Assembly (NCBI GenBank): GCA_002077065.1
Contig: NAJO01000030.1
Location: 62,001-126,000, forward strand
DNA: 64,000 nt
Reading direction: 5' to 3'
Source of the DNA: Cryoendolithus antarcticus
Lineage: Eukaryota > Ascomycota > Dothideomycetes > Cladosporiales > Cladosporiaceae
Program-made: the position numbers and the translations under genes
The notes under the pieces: generated by a model
Seen by the model: only the letters and a program-made list of their open reading frames with translations
The model's database searches: none
What the model was told of the DNA's origin: nothing
Shown here: positions 18,746-29,692 of the stretch, in pieces
Numbering within the stretch: the stretch's first letter is position 1
How the letters are laid out: the number at the start of each line of letters is the position of its first letter

Positions 18746-20632
18746 TTATTTCGGTGGTATGATCGGGAGCGTCACAAAGTTCAGCTGTCCCTTGCCGAAG
18801 TGGATGTTGTTCTCCCCGGCGAAGATCTCATCGGGTCTGTGCAAATGTTAGCCAACACTCATGACAATACGATTGTAATAGCCCAACGTACCTATCCTTC
18901 GGATGCCAGTGCCCGAAAATCCCCGTCCCTTGACTATCGCCACTGCTGACCTCAAACACGAGCTTGCTACCCTTCTCCACCACAACGTTCGTCGGCCATA
19001 CTTCAACATCGACGCCATACACCTCGCCAGCCTGAACCTCTTGCACGTCGGTACTACGGTACTCGCGATGAGGGAGATACTCCTTGTGCCGAGGATCGCT
19101 TTCCTCAACTTTGCGCAGACTGACTCGTAGCCAGCCCTTGCAAAGCGGGATCGGATCACCTGCAGTGCCGGTGTAGAAGATCTCCTTGCCAGCGCTGTCG
19201 AGATGACGTAGCGTGACAAAGACGTCGATGTCCGAGGGCGGCTTGCTGTCTGTCGATGTGGCAGAGACGTTCAGGTGCGCAACAATGTGGCCCGTAATTT
19301 CAGTCTCCTCTTCGAATGACGCAGTCGTGAATTGCACAAGCTGCGGGTTGTCGAGCTTTCCGAGCGCTTTGTAAGTCACAAGCTTGTCAGATGCCGATGG
19401 CTCAGAGGTTGAGAGACCATTATCCTGAGTGAGGTAGAACTTCGTGTACTTCGTCCTCGCAATCGGCCACTCATTCTCAGTCCTCCGCTTGAACAGCTCG
19501 AGCTCCTTTGGCGCATCATTGAAGCCAGGATTGCCTTTCCGCAGGACCATGTCAACAGCAGGAACCTTGCCCTTCTCTGACCAGCCTACGCGATCCTCAC
19601 CCTTGAGAAACGCATCAAGGAAGCTACGCTGGATCTCTACTTCCTCCTCGTAGTAGAACGGCAGGTCGTGGCGCCCGACAATGCATCGCAAGTACTTGAA
19701 CTCACTTCCTGCATTCACGTAGCCCAAGATGTTACCTCGCAAGTGCAGTAAGATGCCGCCCCAATTTGCCACCGACAAGAGAGGCACTTTGATGTCCTGC
19801 GGGTTGTAGTCTTTACTGGCGTAGTAGTCGTCGTCACGGAATCGATTCTCAACGTTGTCGACATTCTGATCGCGTCGATTGGCGGCTAGCTCCTCGTCGC
19901 TAAGACTACCTTCTATCGTATCTGGACCCCAGTTTGCTGCCTTGCGTCCAGGCTTGCCATACTGATTCGTAATGACCTGCCGATCCCACCAAAACTTAAT
20001 GAACTGATTGCTGAAGATCCCGCCATGCCGGCATCGATCCCGGTAGTAGTCGCTCATACCTTCCCAAGGGATGATTGCAGCTAGTCCCTTGGGTTGACGA
20101 GCAGCAACGCGCCATTGACTGCCTGCATAGTAGGAGATACCTAGAAGGCCGACCTTGCCACTCGACCACGACTGCTCTGATGCCCACTCTACGACATCGA
20201 AGAAAGCTTCGGAGGTTCCACGTGACATCGTGTCGAGAACGCCAGGACTTTGGCCCAGTCCTCGCTCGTCTGCGCGGACAACTGCGTAGCCATGGCTTGT
20301 CCAGAACTTAGGGTCGGGCGTTTCCCAAGCAGAATGGTCGGACTTGTGTTGGGGATTCAGCTCCGCGAATGACTTGGGATGGAAGCTTGCATCGACGTCA
20401 GCCAGGGATGCTTACATGAGCATAGAAGGACTCACTCTGCGTATGAGATATCCTTCCCGTAAGGTCCATAGGTGACCAGCACGGGGACGGGCTTGTCAGT
20501 CTTCGGGCGGTAGACATTGACACGAACAAGTCCACCCTCCCTCACTTTCAGCGGTACGTCGACATTCTGTTCAAACACGTAGGAGAAGTTGTCTTTGTCG
20601 ACGAAGCTGATATCGCGGACTTGATTGGGCAT
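18746..20632 (-). CDS. CocE/NonD-family alpha/beta hydrolase (X-Pro dipeptidyl-peptidase S15 superfamily)
   Basis: Three exons on the minus strand: 20632-20436, 20385-18892 and 18836-18746; introns of 50 and 55 nt; 593 aa. The N-terminal part has the conserved VLVTYGPYGKD, then RADERGLGQSPG. The nucleophile serine lies in the elbow GLLGISYYAG. The C-terminal jelly-roll domain ends GTGIFGHWHPKDR and continues after intron 2 with a tail around IHFGKGQLNFVTLPIIP, typical for fungal members. The family includes cocaine esterase and glutaryl-7-ACA acylase; many fungal copies have no known substrate, so only hydrolase activity on esters or amides is inferred. No signal peptide is seen. Confidence 0.9.
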
Positions 20633-21290
20633 GATGGCGAGGGATCAATGGGAACAAGATACTTAGACCTCGAATGCCTTTCGTCTCCACTATAAGAAGA
20701 GAAGTTATGTAGGTCTCGCATACTACGAGCACTGCGCTACCAGACCATCGGCCGACACCGTGTACATTGCCCGAAGACTGTGTTGCAGGCGGAGGAAGAG
20801 GTGGCGGTGTCGGAGAGGTGGGCGAGTCCACATCCCGCTGCACGCGCGAACTTGTCGCGTCAAACAGGCTGAGGACATCATCAGTGTTACTCCTCCCTAG
20901 CCAGATAGATCGCCGTGAAGATCTCGCAATTCACAGAGGCGAACATCATCGGATGAAATGGAGAACGCTCACGAGACGAGGAGATAAGGCTACTTGGATG
21001 TTTGCCTGAGGTACTCATTCACGAGGTTCTCTATTTGAAGCGGCTACAGAAGCCTTGATCGCCAATACGGTAAGTCTAGACTCTGACCTCTACCATAATC
21101 GTCACCGTTATTCATATGGTCGTTGAGTGGCTTTTGACAAGACGCTCTACCCCTCACCATGAGGCTTGCCCACGCGCGGGGTCAACTCTAGCCTTTCTCG
21201 ACCGCAGACTGTCATTTCGAGCATATATACTATTCGACGAGACCATGTAGACACCCGTCGAGGGCTACGGGAGCCACAGCCACCGCAAAC
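20633..21290. other. divergent promoter, CocE-type hydrolase / alpha-beta hydrolase
   Basis: About 660 bp between two divergent hydrolase genes. A TATA-like TATATA lies at 21224-21229, about 65 bp before the start of the right-hand gene. No gene or repeat is seen. Confidence 0.5.
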
Positions 21291-22241
21291 ATGTCCGATT
21301 TACAAGCAGAGACATACGACCACGCTGGCAAGCCAGTTCACCACGGTCGCGCTCGCGTCAATGGCATACGAATGCACTACATCACCGCCGGCTCAGGCCC
21401 AGCGATCCTCCTTCTGCACGGCACGCCCAAGAACAGCTTCTACTGGTACAAGCTCTTTCCCTTGCTGACCAAAGACTTCACACTCGTCGCACCTGATCTT
21501 CGAGGCTTCGGCTACACCGACAAGCCACCAGCGACAGACGGCTACGACTCAGTGACGAACGCCGACGATGTAGCCGAGCTCATGACTCAGCTTGGCCATC
21601 AGAAGTTCTATCTTCATGGCGAGGACCGAGGCGCCGACTATGCGTATGCAGTGGCAGCAAAGTATCGAGACCGAGTGCTGAAGCTCTCATTCTGCGAGAT
21701 GCTAGTCTCCGGCTTCGGCTTAGAGGAGAGCAGTTTCTGGACGAAGGAGAACGTGACAGCTCAATACGACATGCGAGGCGTGTGGTGCTGGCATCTTGGC
21801 TTCTTCTACCTTCCGCACATTCCCGAGATGCTGATCCAGGGCAAGGAGCGCGAGTTCTGGGAGATGTTTATCAAGCAGGAATGCTATAACCCGACCTCGA
21901 TCGAGCCTGTAGCATTGAACCACTGGATCGAGTGCGTGAAGCAGCCAGGATGTTTGCGCGGGATCCTCGAGACGTATCGTGCAGGGCTGAAGAGCGGGGA
22001 CCTGCACAAAGAGATGCTCAAGAAGGATGGCAAGCTGACGTTACCTGTCATGACCATCGGAGCGCCAGAGTTCTTCGGGCCGACAGTTAAGGACAACATT
22101 TTGCAGCTGGCAGAGAGCGTCGAGCGCTCGAGCATATATGAGGAGTGCGGGCACAGCCTCGCGCTGGAGAAGCCGGAGCGGTTGGCCAAAGACTTGAAAG
22201 ACTTCTTCCTTGACGATCCCGACTGGGAGCCGCCAAGATGA
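21291..22241 (+). CDS. alpha/beta hydrolase of the epoxide hydrolase / haloacid dehalogenase-like group
   Basis: A single exon encodes 316 aa. The oxyanion-hole motif HGTP is at 43-46 and LRGFGYTDKP at 70-79. The nucleophile is Asp112 in the elbow GEDRGAD, which marks the aspartate-nucleophile group (epoxide hydrolases and fluoroacetate dehalogenases) and not serine esterases. The catalytic His is probably H288 in ECGHSLALEKPE. Fluoroacetate dehalogenases bind the carboxylate with two arginines after the nucleophile (D-R-x-x-R); here the second is Asp116, so that activity is unlikely. An epoxide or related small-molecule hydrolase is the safer call. No signal peptide is visible. Confidence 0.85.
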   Translation: MSDLQAETYDHAGKPVHHGRARVNGIRMHYITAGSGPAILLLHGTPKNSFYWYKLFPLLTKDFTLVAPDLRGFGYTDKPPATDGYDSVTNADDVAELMTQLGHQKFYLHGEDRGADYAYAVAAKYRDRVLKLSFCEMLVSGFGLEESSFWTKENVTAQYDMRGVWCWHLGFFYLPHIPEMLIQGKEREFWEMFIKQECYNPTSIEPVALNHWIECVKQPGCLRGILETYRAGLKSGDLHKEMLKKDGKLTLPVMTIGAPEFFGPTVKDNILQLAESVERSSIYEECGHSLALEKPERLAKDLKDFFLDDPDWEPPR

Positions 22242-22350
22242 TAGTCGTCTGTACAATCTTATAGTAGTGTAATTCAGCAAGGTCACACAGCACCGCTGTT
22301 ACTCTTCACGTTATTGACACACGTAGCGCAGACTGCGGACAGCATCGGCC

Positions 22351-25300
22351 TCAGTCGGAAAGCCTCCCAAGCTCATCCATCAAATTGGCCAGATTATCGA
22401 CAAGTGGCGGCAGTCCCTGCTTACTCTGAGGGAAGTTGCCTCTCAGCACAGCAGCAGCAATGAGCATGACGCCTTTCGTATTGTACAATGCGCAGAAGTT
22501 ACCAGTGACGTTCGTGCTGGCCTCCCTGCTTGGAAGAACGTCCTTGGTGGTACTTGGTACACTCTGCAGACCAGGCACGCCTCTTCCAAGCTGAGTGAAT
22601 GCTTTCGAGTGCTTGTCCTCTGGGCCATCTACACAGAACTTCTGCCTGGTAAATCCAGTGGGTGTCGCTACAGGTAAGATCTGCGAGTGCCGAGCCCGAT
22701 TCCCGATCGGAGTGTGCACGCCACTGTTCCTACTGGCGTTCGAAGTGACCATGCCATAAACCCACAGCGTCAGCGCTGCGTGGTGCACTGCAACAGCGTA
22801 GAAGTCTCTCAATCGTGTCTTCTCGAAGGTACGAGCACTTCGGAAGACCTGGCCGGCGTGCCAAACGGCGTGCCGTGACTCGGACTCCTCTGTCCATGCC
22901 TTGATCTGTGGGTAGATCTTACGAGCTTCGTCCTCACCTGCGCGCCCAGAGAAAAGCTGTATGTCACCTAGCGACACATGTAGTGTCATCATCAAGAAGT
23001 GCAGTGTGAAGGTGAGCTCAGGTGGCGTGCCTGTGTCCGTTTCGCTGAAGGTGAGGAAGTTCGATAAGCTCTCATATCTGCAGGGTTGTCAGTCGACAGT
23101 CCGCTGGTCCACCATCCGTCAACACCTACATTTCTCGCAATCGCATGCTATGTATTGGACCACGCTCCGTCTGCCTTCGAACAGGGTAGTGGCGCATCAT
23201 CTGTGCTTGCTGCCGGTACTCCGACACATCATGTGCGATCGCATGTGCCACGAGGAGCTGGCAAAGTGGCTTGTCTGCGTAAAGCTTCGTCGTACCGATC
23301 AAGAGGGGATCTGCCACTATGTCGACTAATGAGGGTAGCGGAGGGGCATCGAGACTTTGTCGTGCAAGGAATGCATTTCGCCATGCATGTGCGTTGGGGG
23401 CGTGCCACAGATCGCGCGCTGCGGGGATGGGCAGTAGCATCTGCGAGGATGATATGAGTGCTGGACGGATCTGCACAAGCATTACCTGCGAGTCGTGTAA
23501 AAAGATGTGGAAACACAATCGCTTCCAGCTTTCTTGCTCAACCCACTCTCGCCATTTATCCTCCAGGACTGCGTCTGAGTCGTGTAGCGTCGGAGCCACA
23601 TGCGCGTAGCGGAAGCGAGAGAATGCATTCGACCATGTCATCATTGTTGCAACTGGCTGCAGAAAGGCACTCGCGATTTCTGTCTTCCGCCGAAAGCCAC
23701 TCCAGACTCCAATGTATATCCAAAGCATACTCGCCCTGACTGCTTGAATCTCTCGGGTCGTGCTGTTATCCTTCTCGAAGATCTCGCCTACTGCAAAGCG
23801 CACGACTTCTTGCAGGATCAATCCCACTTTCCAGATAGGCGGCAGAGCAACACAACCCGCGCCTTTTGCTACCATTGCAAGAAGTGACTCTGTGCGGGTC
23901 CGCTTGGGATCGAACGTGGGAGCATGTATTATCGAATCGATCTGATACGAGTCCTGTAGGAGTGCCAGGTCTATGAGATCTTCAAGTAACTGTAATGAAG
24001 GAAACGAAGGAACAGATCTGCGCTACGGTTAGCAACGCTTTGCGATCCAATGGCCCTGCACCTAACGCGAGACAAAGCTCGCAGTGAGGGTAAGGTGAGT
24101 GACTCACAATCGATGTATCGTGCACTGCGTGACCACTCTCATCATCCGGTCTCTTGCCTCGTAGTCAAGCGAGACATGATGATACTGCCTCGCACTCGGA
24201 CTTGTCATCTGATCTGCTGCGTCTACACGATCTTGCTGGACGTCAAGCTCGTAGTGCTCCGAGAACGCATGCACGCCCTGTGGAGGGATCCAATGGTTCC
24301 AGGACCACGGCGACTTGTCCAATGCCTCAGATCGTGAGCCTGCCTCAGATCCTGGCGTAGGTACACTTTCTTGAACCATCTCGCTAGCATGTAACGCCTT
24401 GACTGGCGGCGGTGCAGGTGTCCTTGTGAGGCCATCCGATAGAAAGCTAAAGTCAAAGTCTGCAGGTCCGAAATCGAAGTCCGCATTGAAGTTCATCACA
24501 TCTGGCGGCATCAACGCTGCGTCATTCATACCGGGTCCTCCTGGCATCATAATCTGTTCGAAAAAGTCGGGGTAGCCGTAGTCGAAGATCATAGAGCCCA
24601 TGTCGGTCGGAGGCCCCAGTGGTCCCGGCATGGACTCTGTACCAGGGATTTGTTGCATTGGAGGTTGCATAAGCACATCCTGGTAGTTGTATGGCGTGGG
24701 AGCTGCATATGTCGGCTGCTGTAATGACTGAGACGGTCGAATCTGGTGAGGCGCGTCTACTATTCCGGTGCTCTCGCGACGTATGCTACTTGACTCCGCA
24801 GGCGGTACGACACTTGTCACATTTGGCATCATAGGCATCCCTTCAGACGGTCGTCGCTCCTCGGTGTCGATGCACTCCACTTTGCGCTTCTTGCATCTCT
24901 AATGGAAGTCAGTTCCCTTGTCCGGCGCAGTAGCGTATCTGACCTACTTTGCACGGCCGATCATCGTCGCACTTGGTCTTTGCGCGTATGCAAGCTTCGC
25001 AGGCCTTCTCGATACGCTTTCGCATAGGCTCACCCTGATTGACCTTGGCATGGGCGGCACGATGGCGGTTCAGCAGATCGCTGTCAATGATGTCAGTACT
25101 CGATCGATAGCGTAAGAAGATACAAGTTAATTACGCTCTGTTGAAACCTTTCCCGCAATCTGGGCATCGGTACGCTCGCTCGTTGTCGTCTAATTCCGGT
25201 CAGAGCTTGAACTATTGTACCTGCATGCGGGCAGTACACACGAGTCTTCAAGTGGCGATTCAAGTGATCATGCCTCTCATACGTTCGATCACATAGGAAG

Positions 25301-25401
25301 CATCTGTGTCGGGGCTTGGCCGGCGTCTGTTCCGTAGCACTCTCCTGGGGCGCCTGCGAGCCTGGCGCTGACTCTGAGCTTGCTGGGGAGCTCTCAGCCA
25401 T
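22351..25401 (-). CDS. transcription factor with two C2H2 fingers, a Zn2Cys6 cluster and a fungal-specific regulatory domain
   Basis: Six exons on the minus strand: 25401-25242, 25189-25135, 25080-24948, 24898-24108, 24017-23130 and 23077-22351; 917 aa. Fingers at 34-54 (CFLCDRTYERHDHLNRH, spacing C-x2-C-x12-H-x3-H) and 62-82 are followed by a Zn2Cys6 cluster at C99-C125 (C-x2-C-x6-C-x5-C-x2-C-x6-C). The three small exons split this DNA-binding region. A Pro/Met-rich middle leads to the fungal-specific regulatory domain in exons 5-6 (DLIDLALLQDSYQIDSIIHA, HFLMMTLHVSLGDIQLF). This C2H2+Zn2Cys6 layout is a known fungal regulator class, including lipid and carbon-source regulators. It lies beside a cupin/hydrolase pair that it might control. 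Confidence 0.92.
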
Positions 25402-25834
25402 GTCTCGCTTGACTTATTGGTAAAGTCTGACCACCGACCGCGTTGCGCTGCATGCTCCGAATACCGTGCCGGGAGCCGAGCATGCGCACCACAGAGTCGC
25501 AATGTGTAGAGTGGACGGCAGCGAGCGAGACGATCGGATCTGCGTGGGTGCACGGCGCGTAGTGGGTGAACTGATGAGCTCTCGGGAACGAGATCTGGGG
25601 TAGGAAGTGGAGGCGGAGTTGCTAGACTTGGCGTGCTCGCGCTTAGTCAGGATATGGGGCGTTCGAGGGAGATGAACAGTGGCGTGCATCCCAGCATCCG
25701 AGACCATAACAATCTCAGCGGGAGCATGGACGTAGCCATTTACTTAATGGATGTAATCACTGAACAGCGACGCCTGAAGGTAATGCATCTGCGTTTGGAC
25801 TCTTTCGGCCACGGCTACCAGTACGCTTAAATCA
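25402..25834. other. gap between regulator and cupin genes
   Basis: About 430 bp, promoter of the regulator and 3' end of the cupin gene (both minus strand). Nothing else is seen. Confidence 0.5.
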
Positions 25835-26451
25835 TCACGAAGAAGCCGGCACACCCTGCATCGTCGCCAGATCCTCTCCCAGCTTCTTCCCTCCTACAAC
25901 GATCGGCTGACTGGGCTGCAAGACATAGATCATCCTCGCCCACTTCGTGTCGCTCAGATTCCTCCATGCATGCATCGTCCCTCGCTGAATGCACTGGTCG
26001 CCAGGACCCATCCGCCTCGTCTCGCCACTGTCAAGCACAAGCTCCATGTCACCTTGTAGTACGATTCCCAGGTCTAGCGAGACAGTGCTGCAAGAAAGTC
26101 AGTTCTGTCGCCCTCGTCGACAATGTCGCTCTCAGACGCTTCCAGCACGCACCGATGCATCGGACTCAAATGCCCTGGCTTGACGTCCACGATCCGTACG
26201 ACAGTCCCGGTGGTATTCACCAGCCCTGGAGGTGACGCGAGGTACTTCTGATAGCCATCGAGATCTTTGCCGTCGTTCATCTCGACCGGAAATTGCTGCG
26301 TGACATAGGGGAGCGAGAAGATGGCACTGCCATTGTCGACGACCGTCGTTGGCAGCTTCTCGTCAAGCTTGTCTGAGACAATGCTTTTGCCTTCGGCATC
26401 GTGAGTGGTGATGATGCGAATTAATGGTCTGAGATCGTTCTCTTGGGCCAT
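25835..26451 (-). CDS. small cupin-fold protein
   Basis: Two exons on the minus strand, 26451-26153 and 26087-25835, with a 65-nt intron; 183 aa. The single cupin barrel is in the C-terminal half: VVRIVDVKPGHLSPMHR carries the first motif with its metal-type His, and GDMELVLDSGETRRMGPGDQCIQRGTMHAWRN carries the second with its closing His. The N-terminal half has DGKSIVSDKLDEKLPTTVVDN, typical of fungal cupins found beside catabolic genes. Such proteins are often dioxygenases, isomerases or decarboxylases of small acids; the reaction here cannot be named. It is divergent from the fumarylacetoacetase-like gene, which suggests shared control. Confidence 0.85.
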
Positions 26452-26798
26452 TTTGGCGGTTGTATCTGGTCTCGTAGATGATAGTAGACTTGATGTTGTA
26501 GCTCAACACGTTGCTGTGATTCTTGTGATTTCCTGGGGGCCCACTATGACACGAGACTTGTCCTGAGTCGAACTGGAGATGTCACCTACTATCCTCCTTG
26601 ACCCGAAGCATACTTCAAGGTATGCTCATTCGGATGAAGTGGACATACCCACGGATCACGGCAACGAAGTGTCCGACACAGCATTCACCCGAAGAGCTGC
26701 ACAAGAGACCTGTACAGACAGTCAAGAAGACTAGAAGGCTGCATACTGAATAGCACTCGTACACTAAACGAACGCACCAAACTTGAAGCGCTACGACC
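26452..26798. other. divergent promoter, cupin / fumarylacetoacetase-like gene
   Basis: About 350 bp. The notable content is the inverted repeat at 26607-26626, listed separately. No gene is seen. Confidence 0.55.
26607..26626. promoter_or_regulatory. inverted repeat AGCATAC-n6-GTATGCT, candidate operator
   Basis: A perfect 7-nt inverted repeat with a 6-nt spacer sits 156 bp from the cupin start codon and 173 bp from the hydrolase start codon, almost midway. Palindromes with a fixed spacer are the usual target of dimeric Zn2Cys6 regulators, though these mostly use CGG half sites, so another factor may bind. Function is inferred from position and symmetry only. Confidence 0.35.
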
Positions 26799-28076
26799 AT
26801 GACTTCATCGCTGCCCGGCTACAGCTCACACTTTGGCATCGAGAACATCCCGTTCGGCATAGGATCTTCAACAAGCCACTCAGAGCCACAAGGCGTGACA
26901 CGACTGGAAGACAATGTCATATTCCTGGCAGATCTGAACGATATACTTCAGGACATTCCGGACTTGCCATCTTCCACCTTCACGCAATCCACCCTGAATG
27001 CCTTCGCCGCTTTGCCAAAGTCAGTCCACGAAGATGTACGAAGCAAGCTCCAAGCCGCCCTGAAAGATTCAAGCAGTCTGCCGAAGAATGCAGTAGAGCC
27101 CATCGCTTCCGTAACAATGCACCTCCCCGTCGATTGTGGCGACTTTTCCGACTTCAGCTGCTCCTTCGACCACGTCCAGAATGCTTCGGAAGCCATGACA
27201 GGAACTCGCTCGCACCCACCAGCCTTCTTCTACCAGCCCATAGGATATGCTGGTCGATGCAGTAGCCTAGACGTCTCTGGCACTCCGCAGAATCGACCGA
27301 TTGGGACGTACTGGACAGGTAAGCCAGGAGCGAGTGACATTACTTTCGGGCAAAGTCGAAGAATGGACTATGAGCTTGAAGTAGGCGCTATCGTGGGGAA
27401 GCCGCTGCCGAGAAAGGAAAGGCTGCTTGCGAGGGATGCTGGCGAGCACATCTTCGGTTTCGTCCTGGTGAACGACTGGAGCTGTAAGTTCTGACGCTGC
27501 TGTCTTCTCGCGTGAGTGCACTGACACAATGCAGCCCGAGACATCCAAGCACTGGAGATGAATCCCCTCGGTCCACTGAACGGCAAGAACCTAGGCACGA
27601 ATGTCTCGCCGTGGGTCGTCACATCAGATGCGCTGAAAGCCTTCCGCAAGCCTTCGATCGCCCGCAGAGAAAGCGTGAAGATTCCCAAGCATTTGAGCGA
27701 CTCCGGAAACGAAGCACTAGACATTACACTGCAGGTCCACTTGTCCAGCGAGACTGACCGCAAGTCCTCCAGTATCGCATGCAAGTCCAACAGCGCCTAC
27801 ATGTACTGGACGCTCGAGCAATGTCTATCGCAGCAGGCTTTGGCGGGCTGCGGACTGCGGACCGGCGACATTGTGGCGACAGGGACCGTGAGTGGTAGTG
27901 GCGAAGACCAGCATGGCTGCTTGATGGAATTCATGAAGCAGGGCGCCACTCCGCCCAGAGGGTATCTTGAGGATGGTGAAGTGGTAACATTGGATGGATA
28001 CTGTGGTGAGGGCGTGGGGTTTGGGGAGTGCGTTGGGACGCTGCTGCCTGCCAAGCCGTTTGATCATCTGCTATGA
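26799..28076 (+). CDS. fumarylacetoacetase-like hydrolase
   Basis: Two exons, 26799-27483 and 27535-28076; 408 aa, the length of full fumarylacetoacetase (N- and C-terminal domains both present). The family cleaves fumarylacetoacetate, the last step of Phe/Tyr breakdown by homogentisate, or similar acylpyruvates. Metal and catalytic residues are mostly kept: DFSDF...DHVQN (catalytic His), YELEVGAIVG (two metal Glu), NDWSSRDIQ (metal Asp and Gln), GKNLGTNVSPWVV (Lys and Thr). Some are changed against mammalian enzymes: the usual YHGR reads YAGR, and a Tyr near the first metal Asp is Ser. It may therefore act on a related substrate. It shares a promoter with a cupin. Confidence 0.88.
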
Positions 28077-28440
28077 AAGTCCCTCATGTAGAGTGTATAG
28101 TATTGCGGTCTCTCTACTGAACCGTGTCCATCTGCTGCAGAGTGCGAATCATCCGTAGAGGGAACGACTATCAACAGCTTTGACAGGGTCCAGCGTCCGG
28201 CGTCGCGGTGCAGTCGAGCTGGTTTGTTAAATGATATATCCCGAAGCAGGCGAAGTCTCGGATTCCCAGATTTCAGTATAGCTGGCATCGCTTGGGCATA
28301 GTCGCTGTTCCAAACAGCATTTGTACGAGTTCTTGAGAAGTGCGCCGAGCCGTAGCATAGCAGGCAAGAGCAAAACGGCATCGCTCCTGCCTGGCCGAAG
28401 CGAACAACTTTACTTGAGCCTCACCTCATGCCGAGGCTGC
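28077..28440. other. convergent gap, fumarylacetoacetase-like / Ctp1
   Basis: About 360 bp between two converging genes; only 3' regions are expected and nothing else is seen. Confidence 0.5.
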
Positions 28441-29370
28441 TCACACATACTTCCTGTCCGGGTCCAGCCGCTCCATCAGGTCCATGGTATACTCGTACAT
28501 CGTGAACACGATACCTCCGCTGAAGACCAGTCGGCCCAGTCGCGGCACCGCACCACTCCACAACTGCAGCACACCTTCCTCCCGGAAGATCTTGACCGCA
28601 CAGTCTATGCTGTTCTTATACAAGCCCTTCGCGTCGAGGGACTGCATTCTCGTCTTGACTGTATCGATAGGCTGCGTGGCATACACAGTGATAACTCCAG
28701 CCATGCCACCAATTCCAAACGTAGACAATGCCCCCAATTTCTCCCCAGGGGCCACATATGACTGCGCTAGCTGCTTCAGAGACGTATACGATGAGAATCG
28801 CACAGCCGAGTTGGCAGCCTGTCTTGCAGTCGTCGGCACAAATCCCTTGAAGAATCCCCTGATACCTTGCTCGCGAAAGATCACCCCAGAGCCGTGGAGA
28901 AAGCCGTTCATCCGCGGTTGTGGCCGCTTGCGATCGTCTATGAGTTGCGTCTTGATACTCTCAAAGGGCGTGACAGCAAGGAGCGACTCTGTAGCACCCG
29001 CCAGGAAGCCGCTCACAACTGTCATGGGTCCCGATATCCCGCCCTGCCCATCGCCCAGCAGTTGCTTATACTGATCAAACGCAACAAAGCGGACCCCGGC
29101 CTTGATGCTGTTGCCAATGATCAACGTCGTGCATCCAGCATACCATTGTGCACCGAATGGAGGGAATGGAACTTTCTTTGCAGCAGATAGTCGGGAGTTG
29201 AGCTGTATGCGAGTCTTTGCGAACTCGGCCGGGTATGTGATCGCGATCTCGACGGCACCAGCGGACGAGCCTGCTAGGACACTTCGGAGTGGTGAGGGTT
29301 TCTCCTTCTTTTTGGGCGACTGGGATTGGTGGGTTGTGAGGCCAATATTTGGCACTGTGGTTGTTGACAT
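28441..29370 (-). CDS. CTP1: mitochondrial citrate/tricarboxylate carrier Ctp1 (SLC25A1)
   Basis: One exon encodes 309 aa with six membrane helices in three repeats. The signature of repeat 1 is ITYPAEFAKTRIQL, of repeat 2 VTPFESIKTQLIDD, and of repeat 3 TQPIDTVKTRMQ. The block SLLAVTPFESIKTQLIDDRK and the FREQGIRGFFKGFVPT segment are typical of citrate carriers. It exchanges citrate or isocitrate for malate across the inner mitochondrial membrane and supplies cytosolic citrate for acetyl-CoA. It converges with the fumarylacetoacetase-like gene and is divergent from Mam33, without an obvious common role. Confidence 0.95.
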   Translation of the reverse strand: MSTTTVPNIGLTTHQSQSPKKKEKPSPLRSVLAGSSAGAVEIAITYPAEFAKTRIQLNSRLSAAKKVPFPPFGAQWYAGCTTLIIGNSIKAGVRFVAFDQYKQLLGDGQGGISGPMTVVSGFLAGATESLLAVTPFESIKTQLIDDRKRPQPRMNGFLHGSGVIFREQGIRGFFKGFVPTTARQAANSAVRFSSYTSLKQLAQSYVAPGEKLGALSTFGIGGMAGVITVYATQPIDTVKTRMQSLDAKGLYKNSIDCAVKIFREEGVLQLWSGAVPRLGRLVFSGGIVFTMYEYTMDLMERLDPDRKYV

Positions 29371-29692
29371 GATCGCGTAGCGGTGGGCTTAAAGGACCTG
29401 AAAGGACCTGAAAGTGTGTGCGAGATCTGCCACTTCTGACCAAATTGTTCACGTCGATCTTCGAAGTGCTGGCTCCTACGCATTGGGCCGGTTGTTGGTA
29501 GGAGAGCAGCATTCGGCCATTCGACATGCTCGTCATTTCTAAAGCGGAACGAGGTCCGCCACACTCCCGAGCTCTCTGTAAACCTTCCATCACATGCGAT
29601 ACAGCGCAGTTAGCGAATTTACTCATCTTCCACTCCTGCAACCTTTGAAGCTGCTCTAGATCTTGCCGCCGTCTTCGAGAAAACCTCCGACC
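29371..29692. other. divergent promoter, Ctp1 / Mam33
   Basis: About 320 bp. A short direct repeat (AAAGGACCTG twice, near 29391 and 29402) lies next to the Ctp1 start. No gene is seen. Confidence 0.45.

Noticed and set aside
15317..28076. Secondary-metabolite cluster (oxygenases, hydrolases, regulator, transporters close together)
   Set aside because: No polyketide synthase, peptide synthetase, terpene cyclase or other core enzyme is present in the window; most genes are primary metabolism or housekeeping.
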